Below are positions 11,671-23,155 of a DNA stretch of 64,000 nt, piece by piece. The position numbers and the translations under genes are program-made. Source of the DNA: Phascolomyces articulosus (taxonomy: Eukaryota > Mucoromycota > Mucoromycetes > Mucorales > Lichtheimiaceae); NCBI GenBank assembly GCA_025677815.1, contig JAIXMP010000010.1:1364001-1428000 (forward strand), in the 5' to 3' direction. The notes under the pieces are model-generated. The model searched no databases and was not told the origin of the DNA. It worked only from the letters and a program-made list of their open reading frames with translations. The stretch's first letter is position 1. The number at the start of each line of letters is the position of its first letter.

Positions 11671-13166
11671 CTAAGCTGAACCTGCAACAAAGATGGCTGG
11701 AAGACCATCAGTTATAGTAAATGTAATACTACCACCAGAAACAGTAACTTGACTACCGCTGATGGCATCTGTCAAAGCAGTATTATCATCAATATTGGCA
11801 CCCACGCTAACGGTCACTTGGTTGCTTGCACCACTACCATAGTTATTAAGCACGACCAAAGCATTACCGTGCAGGAAGGCATATGTATTGTCACCGACAT
11901 CAACATCCATAACTACTGTCTTGCCACTCTTTTGTCTAATCTTGCCATTGACAGTAGCAATAAACTTGTAAAGGTCGCTATCTGTGGAATAACCAGAAGT
12001 CCACAACACTTCTCGATTGGCTGGATCGGCACCACCTGAATAACCTTGTTCAGTACCATAATAAACAACAGGAATCCCTTCTGCCAGAAGCACGAGAGCA
12101 AGTGCGTTCTTAAGTTGGCTCACATCACTGTTGGCATTTAAGAAACGAACCACATCATGGTTATCGACAAAGTTAGTAAGGACGCTCACATCCTTGAAGG
12201 AATTACGGTTGGCACTCAATTGGTTTGCTAAGCGACTCATAGAACCACCTGACTTGAATGTTTCGGAAATGGCATAATACAGTGGGAAGTTGAGAAGTGA
12301 GTCAAGTTGTTCTTGGTAAGACCCAACATAGGCTTGATCACCATGGAAAACTCTATACAAATGAAGTAATATCTCTGGTTATTTTCAAATTTTCTTCCTT
12401 TATACATTTGCTTGTTTTTTAATACATACTCTCCAGTAGCAAATACACCACCAGCGGCTTGATAAGGGCCCCAGAAATCTTTACGAACATGCTTGACTGT
12501 ATCAATACGAATACCATCAAAACCGTAGGTAGTAATCCAGTTGGAAAGAATATCGTGTAGTTGGCTGACAATACTATCATTTTCAGTATTGACATCAGGC
12601 AACACATCAGCGACCCAACACTGCTCGATTGAATCTTGATCATCATAATCAATGGAGCACTGAGTATGGTAGTCATCAGCGGAATCAAAAGTGTAACCGG
12701 AATAATCACCATTGCTAGTAGGACCCGAGTGATTTGGCACGACATCCAACATGACATACATGTCACGCTCATGAGCAGCTGCCACAAGTGCTTTCAAGTC
12801 ATCGGCTGAACCAAAATTTTCATTGATTGCGCTGAAATCGGTACCCCAGTAACCATGATAGCCACCAGGACTATTGGCAGGAATAGGAGAGATCCAAATT
12901 GCATCAAAACCCATGCCAGAGATATAATCCAATTGTGAAACAACACCTTGAAAGGTACCACCACAGTAGTCGGATAAACTGCCACAATCACCACCAGAAG
13001 AATCACCTTTAGAAAATCTATCAGTCAAAATTTGGTAAATGGAGCGATCTCTCCAATCATCAGCACCAGCACGTTTAACAATAGTCTTGTTTTCAAGGGG
13101 TCTAGCCAAAGCACTAGCACTGATGGCTGCCAAAAGGATGGATTGGGTAATAGTAGTAAATTTCAT
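11671..13166 (-). CDS. Secreted GH13 alpha-amylase
   Basis: The model is complement(11671..12352, 12430..13166), 472 aa. It is an endo-acting alpha-1,4-glucan hydrolase of the fungal Taka-amylase type that digests starch outside the cell. A signal peptide covers about residues 1-21 (cut near ALA), and a KR pair at 31-32 could be a Kex2 site. The (beta/alpha)8 core shows region I DVVPNH (141-146), the nucleophile Asp222 in GIRIDTVKH, the acid/base Glu246 in ATGEV, and Asp312 in FVDNHD. A C-terminal beta domain ends in FVAGSA, and there is no starch-binding module. Length matches the family. The single 77-nt intron splits the Glu246 codon (GA|A). All catalytic residues are present, so the gene looks intact. 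Confidence 0.93.
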
Positions 13167-16100
13167 GACGAAGATTTTTTTTTACAAATGAATTAAGAAA
13201 AAAGGAAGGCTGTTATTAGAAAAGTTTTTGAAAATGAGTAGTAATGAGGTAATAAACTATTTCTTGACCTAGAAAAAAAAAGGAGAATGTTTCTCTATTT
13301 ATATGTTTTATTTTTTTTAAGTTATCGCCCACCATCATTCATGTCTCCTATGATCTGTTTTATCAACCCCTCACTTTTTTGAAGTCTCCATGGTACATCG
13401 TTGTTATATTGTATTTTTGAGCCTTTGCCTGTTTTGTTCAAGGTATTAACGTTATAAAGCAGTTGCTGTTTTTTAGCTTCTTGGATCTGGTGTACTGGTA
13501 GTGGGAAATGTATTCAATAACTATTGCTTCTTGAAATATCTATCCTGTGTGCCACCTGAATAAATTCTACCCGCCCTGCTTCAGCGTTCCCGTTGTTGCA
13601 CACAGGAAAAAAATAATCCTTGTCCCCGCTTTTTTTCTTTTTCGTTTTTCTTTCCTATTAAATCTATTTTATTTCTTGGTACAAGAAGTGCGTCATACAT
13701 AAACTAGAGAAAAAAAAGTGAGCGATCATGATTTGTAACAATAATAAGTTAATATATAGATGAGATCTTGAGCAATCCAGAAAAGATGAAAGCGACGGTT
13801 GAATTGGATTATCTATTCGTCCTTTTTTCAACTACTTCTATTACACTTGCCATTTTGTACACTATGTTCACGCAACACATTGTCCCCTCTTTTTTAGTTT
13901 GTCTCTACATAACATATATACCCCGAGATTTCTCGCGTGCAAAATTATAATCCCACAATAATATTGGCATGACTCGGAAAGTCATGTGAATTAAGAATTT
14001 TATTATTTCAGTGCTGTGTGTGGAGAAATCTTAATTATGTGATAAGTTGATAGAGTGCATCACTCATGTGATGGTTGTTTGTTGTATATCGACAAAAGAG
14101 CAGTAGTAGCGAGGAATTAACGTTTTCTGTCTTACTCCCTCATCACTCAGATACAACTTGTGTGGGACCAAAAAATATGTGTAAATTATATACTTATTAA
14201 TGAACGAAAAGGTTGTGAATTTTCATGTAACGATGGGATCGTCGATCCTTTTAATTTTTGTAATACACTCTTGACATATAAAAGGATCTTTTAAATTATT
14301 TTATTATTGGTCATCACTGCTCTTTAGATTATTTATATAGATATTTCAAATAGATACACTTCTTGAACTAGATACTTTTTAGATTGACAGATTTGCACTA
14401 TTTTAGCATCAAAACGTCAAGAGGTGATCTTTGCATGGTGGTGGCGTCGAAAGTTTGTATTTTTATTATTATTACTATACAAAGAAAAAAGAAGCACTAA
14501 GATGAATTTAGAAAATTGCATTTAAAAAGCCTGGGAAATACAAGCGTTCGCCGCGGCTGAGATTAATCGTCACTCCCGCATGGTCCCAGAACAATGTAGT
14601 ATTCATCATCTCCTCTAGTGTACCTTACAACTGAGAAATTACTTGTAAATAAGTTGGACTGTTTTAAAGCTCAATATCATTTTACTACTGAAAGAAAAAA
14701 TATCCGTACGCTAAATAGGAATTGTTTTATATGATGATGATGTAGGACCCAAAAAATTCAATTACCAGGAGTTGATGTTATTCATACACTTACACAGAGT
14801 ATAGTACAGCACAATAGAATATCGTAAAATATATAGAAAATATTATAAAAGTATACGTGCTATCATACTATACTATTGAGTAATACAATGACTCTCTACA
14901 GATTGAGAAAAGATTCGACAAATTTTAATAAATATGTTTACATACTAGATGATGGCATATAACATATGCCTTAACGACTAGTATTATGAAAAGATAAATA
15001 ATAAATGAAGATGCCATAAAATCACCATTATTGAAAGAGTTGCTGTCATTCCTACTGAATTTTTGTTTGATTCTAATAAAAAAAAAATTGTGGATAATAG
15101 GAAAATTAGATACATTAACACGTCATTTTTTTATCGATCGAATTATATATTTCCCCGTAGTAATTCTAAGTGCGGTACATAGCACTGAATATTATGCTTT
15201 CAGTTTACCAATGTAACAAAAGTGGCCGGTGTGCTACCATGGAGAATAGTCATATAATTTACCACAATATTGTCATACTACTACAACTATGTTAATATGA
15301 TGTAACTAATAAGAATCATGATATGCTAAGAAATGAATGATTTATTTCTCTCCAAGAGTGTATAGAGAGCGGGTTCCATTAATCTAATATGTATCTTATG
15401 AAGATCATATATTTATCATATATGGACTACGTAATGATGATGAAAACGGGGCTATCTTTATATTAATTCCATACCATAGCAAATAATATAAGCAATTGTT
15501 TTTTATGAGAGCTATTTATCTATCCACGTTCGCTACAGTTATTCCACGTTTTATAGGTCTATCCCTTCATTTTCATATTGGGCATTTGGATTTCATCAAG
15601 AATTTCAAATAATTGTTTCTTTAGCGCCATCAGTATTCATTTACAGTTGTTCAAGAGTTTAATCTAAATATTTATATCTTTCTGAAATTTGGCATAATAC
15701 ATAATATCCTTATGGCATATTACGAAAATAATCAGCTCATCTTTTCCATTCATGCTATGATTTAGGTGTCAAGAAATGCATACTTGGTGAATATATCAAG
15801 GAATACTTATCGCATTCAGACTGTTTCTACAACGCCATCATATGCAGCATAAATCTTTAGAAGACTTAGATCACAATTGATTATACTGAATTACTTCTAT
15901 ACTCATTGCTATATTTCATTTGTTAAACCTAAGAGTTTATGTTTGTATACATCAATTCATTGCCTACTATATACGTATACACTAAATATTATATGTAGTG
16001 GAGATAAATAGCACTAAATCTAACCCTCATCATGGTAGACTTCGACTATTTTACGTACTATACAATATTTTTTTCCAACAAAGTATATATCAAAAGAAAC

Positions 16101-16388
16101 CAAAGTTTGGAAACGAGGCTGCACAATAGATCATTTCTGACATATAGCAAGTAGGTGGGTCATCTATTTTAGATATCAATTTTCCCACTTTCGTGGGTAA
16201 AATATATATTTTTTGAAAGATCAATTTATAAAATATATAATGCTTGATTTTTTTAAACGTAAAAAAAAAAGAGAATGTATTATTTGTACAAGGGAAAAGA
16301 GGGAAAAAGAGAGGTTGAAATGATTAAGAAGAAAAAAACTATGCCATGCGATAAAATAATGTAAAGATAATAAAAAAACAAAATACTT
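13167..16388. other. Intergenic, amylase promoter side to Sof1 3' end
   Basis: About 3.2 kb. Apart from the amylase promoter elements I see no gene. Longest frames (13768-13950 and 15031-15216, +) are about 60 codons and unsupported. A small GC-richer patch lies at 14540-14600. Confidence 0.6.
13296..13304 (-). promoter_or_regulatory. TATA box of the amylase gene
   Basis: On the minus strand ATATAAATA lies about 130 nt upstream of the amylase ATG. A GCGGGG block at 13624-13629 (minus strand) fits the SYGGRG consensus of CreA/Mig1-type glucose repressors, which would suit an amylase. Both are matches to short consensus sequences only. Confidence 0.4.
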
Positions 16389-18167
16389 CTATTTTGCAAC
16401 ACCAATAATTGCCTTCTTTCTTTCTGGTATCCGTTTCTCCTCTGCGTATTTCTTGCTATGTTTACGTCTATTTTCATCCTTTCTCTTTTCGGAGGATAAG
16501 ATAGTCTTCTTCATTCTATCAGCACGTCTCACATCACCAGGTAAAGGACGGTGACGATCAATCTTTCGAATTTCATCCATATGCTTGAATCGTTCCTTGA
16601 GGGATGCCGCATATGCAAGGTGATGACGTTCTCGCCAATCCTTGACACCCAATTTTTCAGAAGCGTTAGCCTTCCACAAACGAATATTACCATCGTCTGA
16701 TCCGGAAAGAACAAATTTACTATCCATACTGAATTGTACTGAAAAGATTCTATAATTATCCAGAATAGGTTAGTTATTCCGCTCTGTGAAGTGGATTGTC
16801 CCTTTCCCCACAAGAATAAAAATTCACACACATGGTTATATAGCACATCTACCAAAAATAAAGGATAAGGCTCTTTTTCGGGCCCATGACGTTACCTTTG
16901 CATTCGTTTTGTGTGGTACACATCTCGACTATGTCCTTGATTGATGTTGTATAAACGTAATGTTCGATCATAAGAACCAGTAACAATTTCTTGACCTGTT
17001 GGTGCAAAATCAACATCCATACTATAGAGACAACCCAAATCCATAACGTTTACCTTTAATAACTGAATGATATTTTACTTTTTTCCCTTCCATATACTTT
17101 CGTTCCGTTCTTTGTCAACTTACACTGCTGAAACATGATCCTTAAACACATTATGAGCACTTTCCATATTTCGCATATCAAAGAGATAGGTATTATGATC
17201 TTCATTAGCAGCAGCAAATGTAAATGCTTCGATTGGATTCCATGCAATAGCATTGGTACGCATAGCCATGACGACCTTGGAAATAGGTTGACTTGTTCTT
17301 AAATCATACAAGACAATAGTACGATCTGTACCGGTGCTTGCCAAAATATTGGTTTCCACTTGATTGAATTTAACGCTTTGATATGAATCGGCACCCCATT
17401 CGAATTCATGGATAGGTTCAGATCGAGATTCATCCCATACATCTACTGAATTGCCTGCTGTTGCGAAAAGTGGATCCTTGCGATGATGTGACAAACTCAT
17501 AAATGCATATTTGCCAACATAGGTATGAATAGGATCAGATCCACTGTTTGTATCCCAAATCTTGACAGTTTTATCTTGTGAACAAGATAAGAAGCGTGAA
17601 GTATCCGTAGCACCAGCACACACGCCCTGAACAATACCGTTATGTGCATTGGCACTCCATGTTGTTCTTTGATCTGAAATATCCCATACTCGAATTTCTA
17701 TAAGGTGAACATTTAAGTAAAAAAAAACCGTTAATATTGTGGCTTGCTACTTTAAATTATTGAAACATAAAGAATCCATCCATCATAGAATGAGAAATGG
17801 AATATATAGAGAAAAAAAAAACTTACCACCATCGCCACTACCCGAGATCATGCTAGCTAATCGAGTAGGATGTTTTGCCATGGAATAAACGCCATCGATA
17901 TGTCCATTAAGTGCTCCAACAAAAGGTTTGGCAAACATTCGTTCTAATTTAACAGTGTTCAAGGCACGAACATATTCTCGACCCTGTTCAAATGGATGGA
18001 TCGTTGGGTTCAAGTTGCGTTGTACTTTATGAAGATCTTGAGATCGTTCACGAACATAGTCATTGGATGATCGTGAAAGTGCTTTTACTTTCTATAAAAA
18101 ATAATCGAGTTTAATAAATTGGATTTTGGAACGAAATCACACTGGCGATCTAAATATGCTTTACCAT
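16389..18167 (-). CDS. sof1: Sof1/DCAF13 WD40 protein, U3 snoRNP-associated rRNA processing factor
   Basis: The model is complement(16389..16749, 16896..17021, 17124..17697, 17827..18091, 18165..18167), 442 aa. The first coding exon is just the ATG. Splicing gives MKVKALSRSSNDYVRERSQD, which is the expected Sof1 N-terminus. WD repeats follow between about residues 60 and 345 (for example SGSGDGGEIRVWD, SCSQDKTVKIWD, TASYDRT-like TGSYDRTLRLYN, SGSDDGNIRLWK). The Sof1 C-terminal domain ends the protein, with the RADRMKKTILSSEKRKDENR basic stretch. In the nucleolus Sof1 belongs to the small-subunit processome needed for 18S rRNA maturation. All exon joints are in phase. Confidence 0.92.
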
Positions 18168-18297
18168 TTTTTTTAGGTGGTGGCAGAAAAGGAAAGAGAA
18201 AAAAATAATAAAAAAAAGTTTGCTGGAACTAAAAATATGATGGGTTTTTTGCATTACAGCTTAACTTTTTTATCTTCTCTTACTGTTGTTACTTGTT
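18168..18297. promoter_or_regulatory. Bidirectional promoter between Sof1 and CCDC174-like genes
   Basis: Only 130 bp separate the two divergent start codons, so both genes must draw their promoters and 5' leaders from this interval or overlap. It contains A-rich and T-rich halves and no clear TATA box. Confidence 0.55.
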
Positions 18298-19537
18298 ATG
18301 CCACCAAAACGAGTTATTGATTATAGTGCTTCATCGGTAAAGTACCATTATTTTTTTAAGGATCCAAACAGGAATTAAAAAAAAAACTCAAAATTCTTAT
18401 ATTGAATTATATTATTATTTTTATTATTTGTAGTTAGTTGATTTAAAAGCACAACTAGCACAACAAACTGAACAATTTGAACGGGTACGATCAAGTGCCA
18501 AACATGGACCTGCATCCAATCGACGTAGTGACAAGGTAATAAAAAAAGAGAATGAACGTTTTCTACCAATATAACAATGAAGAGGAAGCGTTTCAATTAA
18601 TCTACTGGGTTGGCATTCCTTCTTTTTTAACTTAGAAACCTACAATATGGGCACGACAGAATAAAGGTGTGAATTCAAGAGCACAGCGCGATCAAGTTCA
18701 ACATCTCGAAGAAGTGGAAGGCCACTCTCTTGCACGCAGTAGAGAAGCTCTGGAACGTAAAGCTAAAATATATGAAGAAATGAGAACTCGCGTACGAAGA
18801 GAGGATGAAAGCGAAGACGAAGATACATTGATTGATTTTGATCGAAAATATTGGGAAGAGGTAACGAAGATATATCAACTAATTAAGATTTATATAGAAA
18901 AAAAAAATATGTATACATATATTAACCAATTATTTTCTCATAGCATGAATTACAAAATAGAAAACAAGAGAATGCAAATGATAAAAAACGTAGTCAAAAA
19001 TCAACAGACAGTGAGGATGATGAGGATGATCCATGGGTTGAATACGAGGATGAATTTGGTCGTTCAAGAACAGTTCGACGTAGTCAATTACCTTCACGAT
19101 CACCATCACCAGCATCATCATCATCATCGCGTTCTCCTTCACCAGAACGTATACCTCGTGAACCGGTTGAATTAGCGGATCGAGCAGGTATTCGACACTA
19201 TGATGCCACACGAGAAAATCGTACACGAGGTGTTGGCTTTTATCAATTTGAAACGGATGAAGAGAAACGTGCAGAACAAATGGAACGACTGAACCAATTA
19301 CGAGAAGAGACAGAAACAGCACGAAGGAATAAACAAACAGTAGCAGAACGAAGGAAAGCTGCTATTCAAAAGAATGCTGATAAAGTTCGTGAACGTCGAC
19401 AGGCAATGATGGCGAAACGAAGGAAAACGGATTCATCTTCCTCCAGAACAACTACAACGAATGATAGGGGAGAACCATTGAATGTGAATGAAGATAGTAT
19501 TTCGAAATTTATTAAATCAATTAGAGATACCCTTTGA
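18298..19537 (+). CDS. ccdc174: CCDC174-like coiled-coil protein (DUF4078)
   Basis: Exons are 18298..18336, 18434..18535, 18636..18860 and 18944..19537, all phase 0, giving 319 aa. The family signature is visible: a KKPTIWARQNKGVNSRA block (residues 46-62), the acidic linker followed by WVEYEDEFGRSR (153-164), and GVGFYQFETDEEKRAEQM (218-235), which leads into a long charged coiled coil. Human CCDC174 is nuclear and linked to the exon-junction complex and mRNA splicing; the fungal role is inferred from that. A Ser/Pro-rich stretch at 173-192 resembles RS-type splicing-factor linkers. It is divergent from Sof1. Confidence 0.82.
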
Positions 19538-19630
19538 ACAATATGTATATAAAATAATAGTCTTTCAAATATCAGTAAATATTCCCTCTCCCCTTCCTCC
19601 CCCGACCATTTGCATTAAGTTTATCAATGC

Positions 19631-19664
<34 letters not shown>

Positions 19665-20269
19665 ATTGTAAGTACACAGCAAAAGCAAAAATACATTTCA
19701 TATATAAAAAAACTATCTCTGAAAAACATGTTTGTTTTTATTTGAGAAGGGAAGAATGATCTTCTAAATCGAATATGTTATGTTGAAGGACAAAATGTCA
19801 ACAGTTGAATACACTCATCAATCGTTCAAAAATCCACAATATTTAAAAAGCTTTTGAGTTGTTGATTATTCTATTACATAAAAATATAAAGAGTTGTCAA
19901 GCAATATTTTGGTTCACTATGAGTTGAGGCCGGTACGTAATACGATCCAAAGATCCCGCATGGTGGATTCGATAATCCAATTTTGAGTTTGTGTTTTTCT
20001 GGGATATTATTATATAACTTTATTCTTCGTGTTTCCGTGTAAAATAACAAAAGTTACCAGTGCAAGATAGTCATAAATGAGGCGATATAGGGAAGCCTTT
20101 TGGTTAACAACAACTTGCTACTATGCCACTATGTTAATAAAAGATTGATGCTCATAGTAAAATGCTGGTGGGATTCTTTTGCCTATGAAAAAGTAAGTGA
20201 TATACTGTGTTTTGCTTTATAAGTGACGATAAAAAACCATTTTACAGTAATAAAGATAGAATTTAGTTA
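19538..20269. other. Intergenic with AT microsatellite
   Basis: This 730-nt region starts with the 3' end of the CCDC174-like gene. It holds an AT dinucleotide run at about 19633-19661. No gene is seen. Confidence 0.6.
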
Positions 20270-20314
20270 GGGTAAAAATCTGTTGTGAGAAGTGAAACAA
20301 AAATGCAGTGCCAT

Positions 20315-20712
20315 TGAATATAATGAGCTATTGGTAACAAACTAAGGCTTTACTTTTTACAGTTAATTACACCGTTTTCTATGAATGCTATTAAAAAAAG
20401 CATGGTTTACATGTATCATTTCATTAAAGAGACAAACCAGGACGTCGGGTTTTTTAACTCGCTTAACAGTGTACTTAAAAGAACTGCTGGGAAGATACAC
20501 TTGTAAATTTTTCATTAAATTTACTTTACAAGACATGTTACATGTGCCGCTGCAACTACTCTAAGCGAGTTAAAAAACCCGACGTCCTGGTTTGTCTCTT
20601 TAATGAAATGATACATGTAAACCATGCTTTTTTTAATAGCATTCATAGAAAACGATGTAATTAACTGTAAAAAGTAAAGCCTTAGTTTGTTACCAATAGC
20701 TTATTATATTCA
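20315..20712. repeat. Long near-perfect inverted repeat (151-bp arms, 96-bp loop)
   Basis: Arm 1 (20315-20465) and arm 2 (20562-20712) are reverse complements. By eye I find only about two mismatches (in the ATGAGCTA/ATAAGCTA part and in ACACCG/ACATCG). The loop is 20466-20561. Outside arm 1, the block at about 20270-20296 resembles the reverse complement of the sequence just after arm 2, after an indel of roughly 20 nt, so an older and longer palindrome may have eroded at its ends. There is no open frame in it and no clear target-site duplication. It could be a MITE-like element, a fresh inverted duplication, or a hairpin RNA source. Confidence 0.9.
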
Positions 20713-21690
20713 CTTCTTTCAACAATTTTTCACTCATGTTTTGCTTGCAAAAAGTAGACTGTAATTTAGTATAACAATATGTGAAATCAATTACCACTGC
20801 AGAAATAATTTCATGGTAACCCAGATTTCGCGAAAAAAAAAAAAGGGGGAGAATGCCAATCGTTAAAAGAAAAAAAGCTTGACTTTATGTAAAAATAACA
20901 AAAGCGTTAAGCGTGTCCTTTCAAGGATACCTCGCGATTTTCATTTCCATGACAATGCTGCCTCACAGCTTTTTTATTTTATCTATGGACTATCACGCTT
21001 TTATCATGCTTAGAGAAGCATGTCGTGTAAATATGCAAGCAAAAAAAAAAAAAAGAACGGGATTTGAATTTCCAAGAACAATGATAAAATGAACTTTCTC
21101 ACAGCAACGAGCAATATCTCTTTGCTTTTGTCCCCTTTTTTTACATTCCCCTTGAAGATGCTACCCACCCGATTTTCTCTCTTACGTTTTCATTGTACAA
21201 GCTAAACAATGCCGTCAATGACACGTTTTTGAAGCAGCAGCAAATCTGTGGTCATTTGCCTTCCCCCCTCCGCCACTCTGGCCTGCAACTCTATTTTGTA
21301 GCAGCATTGCTCAAGTGCTTCCATGGACCAACCCAACTCGGCGTGCATTCTCTCTGATCAGGTAATAAATGGCTAACATGAAAAAATTGTAAAGGTCCAT
21401 GGAGGCAGTTCGTGGCATTTGCAAGTGGTGAATCGTGGTAGGCTTGTTTGGGCAGGTACATCCTCGAATGACTGCGAACTTTCTTTTCTTTTTCTTAAAT
21501 GGTGCATTTGTCCAGCGCATCTTGGAAGGTTACTCTTACAGCGGGGTAATCGAAATGCCACAGCCTAATGCAGTTTCGGGTATGCACCAAAAAAACTTCT
21601 CTCTTTCTATTTTTATGAACAAACCTGGGGAGATGCACGGACGGAATGACACCATTCATTTGGGGTTGGTTTCGTTACGGTACGGTACGA
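20713..21690. other. Intergenic, GC rising toward the candidate RNA
   Basis: No gene is supported. From about 21130 the sequence becomes less AT-rich than its surroundings. The 94-codon frame at 21435-21719 lacks any recognisable family or splice structure. Confidence 0.5.
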
Positions 21691-21693
21691 TCT

Positions 21694-21700
21694 TATATAG
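21694..21700 (+). promoter_or_regulatory. TATA-like element ahead of the candidate RNA
   Basis: TATATAG lies about 25-30 nt ahead of the first strong hairpin of the candidate structured RNA. The spacing fits a core promoter. Confidence 0.3.
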
Positions 21701-21721
21701 GCGGGGTTGTGGTAAGTGACC

Positions 21722-22010
21722 CTCGAGAGATGCTAAGGAGACTCTCTCATGCCTCAAGTCGGACAGATATTTCGCTATCGCGACTGGGTAAGTAGTCTAG
21801 CTGTCGAGCTGCATGGAGGCGAGTGATGTCTGCGAATCTTCCAATGCCGAGACCTACAACAGTCGGCGGGGGTGGACCATTCATTGCGACTTTCTCTTTC
21901 GCTGTTTTGGACTACCGTTTGAACCTGATCTTTCGCCTGAAAGTACATGGAGGTGGAAGCTGATGTAATGCCACCTCCTCGTGGTAGCTTCTGGAAACCA
22001 TTATTGTATT
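21722..22010 (+). ncRNA. Candidate structured non-coding RNA
   Basis: This block is clearly less AT-rich than its flanks, has no sustained reading frame, and contains several small hairpins. GAGAGA 21725-21730 can pair with TCTCTC 21743-21748. CTTTC 21930-21934 can pair with GAAAG 21939-21943. GAAGCT 21956-21961 plus CCAC 21971-21974 can pair with GTGG 21981-21984 and AGCTTC 21986-21991. A TATA-like box precedes it and a T-rich run follows at about 22007. I tried to match it to U1-U6, U3, SRP, RNase P/MRP and tRNA motifs and could not. Strand and ends are guesses. Confidence 0.28.
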
Positions 22011-22960
22011 ATTTTTATAATAATGCAATTCTAAACATGGGCTAGGCGCATTACATTTGAATGAAATCATTATTATTGTGCTTGGTACGTGTTTCTTTTT
22101 AGTGCCGTGTTATATATATGGTTTTCATTATCATTGTTATTGTCGTTCTTAAATATTAATATTATTATTATTTTTTCTATCATATGTTATTGATCATGCG
22201 AGGAACACATACATTCAAGAAATGCAATCAATGTACGATGGGTACGATCGGACGACAAAAGCAAAGAAGCCAAAGACATCTCTCTTTTGAATTATGGATT
22301 GGACATGGCATGATATATCAGGACAACAAACCCAGACAGATGAATGCGACTTGATCAAGTAACTCAACCAACGACGGATACATTGAATGATGGATCGGGA
22401 TAAAACCGAAAAATTGTTTGTTCTTTGGATCCAAGCGATAAAATACACGAATGATAATATAGGAGCCGAGATTTATTGTCTACTTGCCCATGAATAAAAG
22501 TCTGAATTACATATTTATAATATATTTCTTGAAATTTTCACGTTATTTTTGTTGTATAAATCGGTACAGTCTATAAAGAGTATATAATTAATCCCCTCAT
22601 TGGATGAGTATAACATATACTACAAGTGACATTTTCAATAATCCTTCATTAATGTAATTTTTCGAGCTAGTGCTATTTATTTCAATCAGAGTATATAGTT
22701 GTGTTCATTTTATAGCTTTTTTTTTGCAAGTAACATAAACAGTCGTAATTCTTGAGTTTTCTATACTATGGATTTCCCAAACAATTTGTTATTTCAGCTT
22801 CTCTTTGTTCCACTGAAGAATATTAATCTCTTTGTTTATTTTTATGTATATCCAATGCATTTTATCGTTTAGTGACAATCACCTGGTTATTCTAGATAAA
22901 GGATAGTACATATGTTTTGTAAAAGATTTTGAATTTCCCAATAGGTGAAAATTTATCTAT
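22011..22960. other. Intergenic
   Basis: AT-rich sequence without a supportable gene. The 77-codon minus-strand frame at 22215-22448 is unsupported. Confidence 0.55.
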
Positions 22961-22969
22961 TGGTGAAAG

Positions 22970-23120
22970 ACTGATGGATGGCGTCTATAGACATATAGTC
23001 ACTTCCTTGCGGTACAGGGTAGAAGATTATATAGATATATAGGTTAGAGTAAGAGAAAATAAAATTGAAAACCCCCCTTTTGAGAAAAAAAGTTTAATTG
23101 GTGTAGAGGGCGGTGGAAGA
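22970..23120 (-). repeat. Dispersed repeat, copy A
   Basis: This segment matches 63080-63240. Shared landmarks on the plus strand are AGACTGA, CATATAGTCRCTTCCTTGCGG (20 of 21 bases) and, about 50 nt on, TTGAAAA followed by six C and TTT. Read on the minus strand both copies encode PQGSDYM. Copy B has an ATG in front of this, whereas copy A has GTA at the same place. Similarity outside these blocks is weak but ordered, so the two look like old copies of one element or of one gene start. Confidence 0.6.
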
Positions 23121-23155
23121 GGGACATTATGAATCACAACGTATGGAGGAAATTA

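Noticed and set aside
21700..22010. Known RNA families (U3, SRP, RNase P/MRP, spliceosomal RNAs) for the GC-richer block
   Set aside because: None of the key boxes that I can recall (box C/D, CR-I/CR-V, U1 5' end, U6 ACAGAGA) is present in the right order.
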